A DNA stretch of 64,000 nt from Lineus longissimus (lineage: Eukaryota > Nemertea > Pilidiophora > Heteronemertea > Lineidae), in the NCBI RefSeq assembly GCF_910592395.1, contig NC_088321.1, positions 11,348,001 through 11,412,000 on the forward strand. The letters run 5' to 3'. A program made the position numbers and the translations under genes. This document shows, piece by piece, positions 60,314-64,000 of this stretch (position 1 is its first letter; each line of letters opens with the position of its first letter). The notes beneath the pieces are model-generated. The model saw nothing but the letters and a program-made list of their open reading frames with translations. It did no database searches and had not been told where the DNA came from.

Positions 60314-60459
60314 GGGCCTGGTTCTTCAAAACAAATGTTGTAACTAACGCTGGCGTTAACTTAACTAAATGCCAAGTTAATTTAACTTGGCGTAGGCTTA
60401 ACGCCAAATTAAGTTAACGCCAGCGTTAGTGACAAAGCTTGTTTTGAACAAGTGGGCCC
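60314..60459. mobile_element. Nested palindromic element, GGGCCTGGTTCTTCAAAAC arms
   Basis: GGGCCTGGTTCTTCAAAAC continuing into CTAACGCTGGCGTTAACTTAA (60314-60364) is inverted at 60409-60459. A perfect inner palindrome, GCCAAGTTAA-T-TTAACTTGGC, sits at 60371-60391 in the loop. The whole is a two-tier hairpin of about 146 bp. The outer termini resemble those of 22148-22306. It is non-coding. Confidence 0.7.
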
Positions 60460-62289
60460 TGATCTTTACGTTGGTGTCAACATTTTGATCATGCATCGGA
60501 CGCCGATGGTTGATCGAGCGTCAGAGGATGAATTCGGCTGAATCCTATCCTTACAGTACGCATAATACATTGTGTATAACAAAAATTATACATCGAAGAA
60601 AATAGTAAACTAAGTGTAACTTACCGTATTATTGATCCGTGTATCCTGAGACGTCGCTTTAACCGAATAACCTCTGGAATAACCTCGCGTGCAACCGTAA
60701 TACATGAACTAAATGACTGCAAAATGACACAGCGCAGCGGGAACATAAATATATGAACAACGTAATAAACATTGAGTCTGAGTCCACACACGTATTAAAA
60801 ACTGTCATAAACATCTGACAGTTTGATAATTACCACAGTTTTGTGTGATTGCGTAAACTGATTTAAGGTATAAGATATATTCGACTTGGTTCCGGTAATG
60901 CTACCTCCTCTAGTAGAGTTTGAGTCATTTTAGACCGCTAAAAGAAAATACCAATGACTTATTAACAACGATTTTTAGACTACTGCACTATACAATGTTG
61001 TAGGCGTTTTCATAAGTAAATGTCACTACCATTTTGGGCTGCTGTGCAAAAACTACTTGGTCGATTTCTTCAAAGTTTGTTTTCTAATGTGATTAGGTTA
61101 GAGGTTTGCAAATCGAGAGACGATTTAGACGGCATGACCAGTCAGTCTACTTCGAGCTATGAGATAGCCATCAAACAGTAAAGTTATGCTGGACACTCTC
61201 GGGAATACGACCCGTCAATTAATCAAATATGAAAGTATTTGACATAAGGATATACTTGACGCACCCATCAAATGACTGACTGCGTCCGGCTACTAGTTAA
61301 ACATTTCCTCATCAAGCCCGTCTACACCAAAATGGTTTAACCGGGACACAACCGACATGTCTTTTTCCCCAGTCTATTGTTGTCAACCGGGAATGCCCCA
61401 AGAGATGTCGAGGTACAGCTTTACCAAGCTCACATCTGTGTCCCTCGGGCTTGCCCAGTGGGTGACGCAGGTTTTCATAGACAGTACGAACACTGAACCA
61501 ATTAACAAGATTGGAGATGTGATCGCTACGAGTTGCCTGCGATTAATTAAAATATACTGGTCAGAAATCATCAACAAATAATTGGCTCTTGGGACCCGAG
61601 CCTTGGCTAATACAATATTAAGAGCATCCCCGATGGGACTTATAACCTCCAATTCGCACCTTACTTCTATGACAAGCAAACGTGACAGAGGAAAACAATA
61701 GACGGCGATTGTTTGCCTATCCGAATCTAAATCTGTTTGCTAAACACATTTAGTACCGAGAAGTTGCTGGCGGCCACAAAACCATGAAAAATGTAAACTC
61801 GTGAGGGCCAGTTCAACACATTTCCCTCAATATATCCCAAGATTATAAGTTGACACTTGAAGGTCGTTAAGTAATCGACACATCTTGTGTTTCTTGACGA
61901 CGGAAATTTAACGGGAAATGTTTCCTCAGAACTTGGGAGCAAGTTAATGACACGAGAACTGTTGACTCCCAACCGGGCTAAGCGGTTTGCATTTACCGCT
62001 GCATATATAAGTGAGTTGGTGCACCCTACTCCAAACATAGGTACCCCTGTGTGACGGCCTCCCTATTACTATGATAAGTCTCCTGTCAACAAGTAGTTAG
62101 GAGCCTAATTTCACGGTTGAGCAGGACTCGGGTTATGGTGTCATACCGATGAGACAGTGTGAGCTAGGTGTTCACTGTGTGTGCATATTCGCTCAGTGGA
62201 GACCGGTGATTCCCATTGGCAGAGTCGTGGGCTGGCGCAGGAATCGGGTTCCCCCGTTTTGTCAGAGAGCATCAATTTTAAAGATGCCT
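60460..62289. other. Gene-free stretch
   Basis: A minus-strand donor word, AATACG|GTAAGTTAC, occurs at about 60625 and could serve another 5' UTR exon. Frames of 98-103 codons at 61383-62038 have no recognisable domain. Confidence 0.35.
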
Positions 62290-62640
62290 CTTCCTACATA
62301 GATAGACAGAGAGATAGACTTATAGATATTTATTAACCCCCAAATTTGGGGAGGATTAAAATTTCAGTACAAGACAGTTTAAAAACATAGAAATCGATCA
62401 GCCCTGTATAACATGTGTGCGAAAGCAGTCTACAAATTAAGTATCAGCAGCTGACAAGCCATGCGGTGGGAGTCTGACCCCGGAGTGCGATAGTCAGCGC
62501 GATGAAGCAGATCCAAGAGTGTGTCCGCTACTCCGTCTGCGCCATCGCGCCAACCATCCAATTTCACCCGGGGCCGCACCAGGGGCAATGTCAGCGGCTG
62601 ATAGGTTAAAACCAAGGGCACGGCCCAGTAACGTGCCTTT
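62290..62640 (-). mobile_element. Probable retroelement 3' end with hairpin and simple tail
   Basis: Read on the minus strand, a short frame ends at 62430 (GWRDGADGVADTLLDLLH, HRMACQLLILNL). About 90 bp of non-coding sequence follow, then a CCCCAAATTTGGGGG hairpin (62337-62351), then TTAATAAATATC and a degenerate TCTATC repeat (62297-62330). A 3' hairpin followed by a short simple tail is typical of CR1/L2-type LINE or related SINE ends. The coding part is too short to identify. Confidence 0.35.
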
Positions 62641-64000
62641 TACCCTTTTGCAGGTAATTAAAAATATAGCGGGTAGATCAGTATTGAGCCGGCGGGCTAA
62701 ATACGGTATTTCTAATCTAAGCCTTCAGATGCCCGTGAAAAATATATTTTTCATTCGGTATAGTTGCATTGGTTTGAACTCGATATCACCAAAAGTTTTC
62801 TTAATAAACATTGATGACATACAAAACACTAATCTGAAATTTCCGAACCTAAAGATTGTCATCTATGCCGCTAATCATGTAATCTTTATCATTTATGAAA
62901 TTTGCCAAGACATTCTGATCGAAACTTGATGCACGAGTTTCTAACTAAGAACACGTGAACCGTGTTATCATTAAAACGCTGCGAATCTTTGATGGATGGC
63001 ATGGCAATATGGTTACAACCATAAATCGAAAAAAATCCGTAAAGACTAACCGTAGAGATTCGACCTAGCGAATTTCGACATTAAAGAAAAACACGAATGA
63101 TAATTCCAGTGCAGAAAAATGTGTGATAGTTTTCAAGTTCATTCAACCAATAGTAAAATCCTCCGTTTTAGTTGGTTGGCCTACTCTTAAATAACTTAAA
63201 TACATGATATTTAAAGACTTATCCCAGCCATTCGCGATCCAGATTAAAGAAGTAAGGTGACGTCGTTCTTGAGGTTGCCAGAACGTTCCTTCGTATGAGC
63301 GTAACTTAATTTGAAATTTTAGAATTCATCATGACGTGTGTTAACGCCATATCGTAGTAAATTGAGAGGTTCAGTATTACCAATAAGTTTTGAAGCATCA
63401 AACATAATTATCAAAATACCAATCAAATCCCACTGATCATCAGGCCTTCAAAGTCTCTGATCTTTGTGTTCATGAGGAATGTCAGAAATTTCTCAGTAAT
63501 TCAAATCTCATTGCAGCAAAACCTGATGTATTGCTCTGTAATTTATTCAATCAACTTGTGACGTGTGTTATCATCATAGCGGAGTAAACGTTTGATAGAT
63601 GGCATGACCAGATACTCCGCCAGAAATGATCCTTGGATCATTTCGTCATCATAAAATCCGCATTAGGATCAGAATCAATTATGCCTGTCGTTTAGCAACA
63701 TTACGGCATCAAAATGCGATAATTTGGTCATAAATCAGGGCCTTTTATAAGATCATAGCGCACTAGGGACACTGTCTGTTGGAAGGCGAATTAGTTCGAA
63801 AATGTGAAGACTGCTGCAATCACTATTGTCAATAGTACAGTTGTTGCTCCAATGTCAACTTAGATTAGTATTATCCATGCACCAGCTCGATCAGACCAAA
63901 TGAAACACAACCGCCTTCATTTTCATTCAATTTTCCATATAATACGCAACCTTTGAAGTTATGAGTGAATTCAAGCGCTTTTTTTTCAAAGTCGAAACGG
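62641..64000. other. Gene-free stretch with weak dispersed similarity
   Basis: GTGTTATCATTAAAACG with TTTGATGGATGGCATGGC at 62960-63004 resembles GTGTTATCATCATAGCG with TTTGATAGATGGCATGACC at 63567-63610. A weaker third match lies at 63336-63365. These may be decayed repeat units; no gene is seen. Confidence 0.35.

Noticed and set aside
1-64000. CRISPR arrays, bacterial operons, rRNA or phage-like modules
   Set aside because: No regularly spaced direct repeats with unique spacers, no ribosome-binding-site-led gene series and no rRNA signature are visible. The window is eukaryotic in character.

Overview
This is eukaryotic nuclear DNA, most likely from a marine invertebrate. It is AT-rich and gene-poor, has no operon structure or bacterial gene density, carries intron-type splice sites, and is packed with small non-autonomous DNA transposons. 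Frequent TACATGTA and TAGGCCTA words, and a repeat family with arms like GTGGAACCTC..AGCGGACACC, fit an echinoderm, hemichordate, amphioxus or similar genome. That placement is an impression, not a proof. Most open frames are 60-130 codons long, which is what chance gives here.

One open frame is clearly a real gene. On the minus strand, 56114-55277 encodes the N-terminal part of an ANF-receptor ligand-binding domain of the natriuretic peptide receptor / receptor guanylate cyclase type. It is a large first coding exon with an in-frame stop just before the ATG, a splice acceptor just upstream (56162) and a good donor at 55276. No later exon was recognised at lower coordinates. Strong minus-strand donor sites and a TATA-like box near 59965 suggest one or more upstream 5' UTR exons. 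Two weaker coding candidates are a 103-codon frame at 10187-10498 (+), followed by a three-copy minisatellite and a poly(A) signal, and a possible exon at 25328-25515 (+).

The rest is a mobile-element landscape. Two copies of a 226-243 bp element (12321-12563 and 39743-39968) have perfect but different 9-bp target duplications and a body built of small palindromes. Two families have TTAA targets (7006-7211; 20316-20534 and 27796-28022). Tc1/mariner-like elements flanked by TA, or nearly so, lie at 4101-4816, 8469-8646 and 31299-31861. A further terminal-inverted-repeat family has copies at 30857-31166 and 56984-57224. Large foldback structures occur at 38441-39505 and 29461-29803, and shorter ones at 22148, 25551, 40880, 52872 and 60314. 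Retroelement debris includes LINE reverse-transcriptase tails at 16654-16908 (-) and 42100-42560 (+), a likely retroelement 3' end near 62290-62640 (-), a SINE-like tail at 2031-2340, and a degenerate tRNA-like Pol III promoter at 47666-47720.

Minisatellites, old tandem duplications (43137-43810) and eight C or G runs of ten or more bases complete the picture. Nothing in the window looks like a multi-gene functional system.
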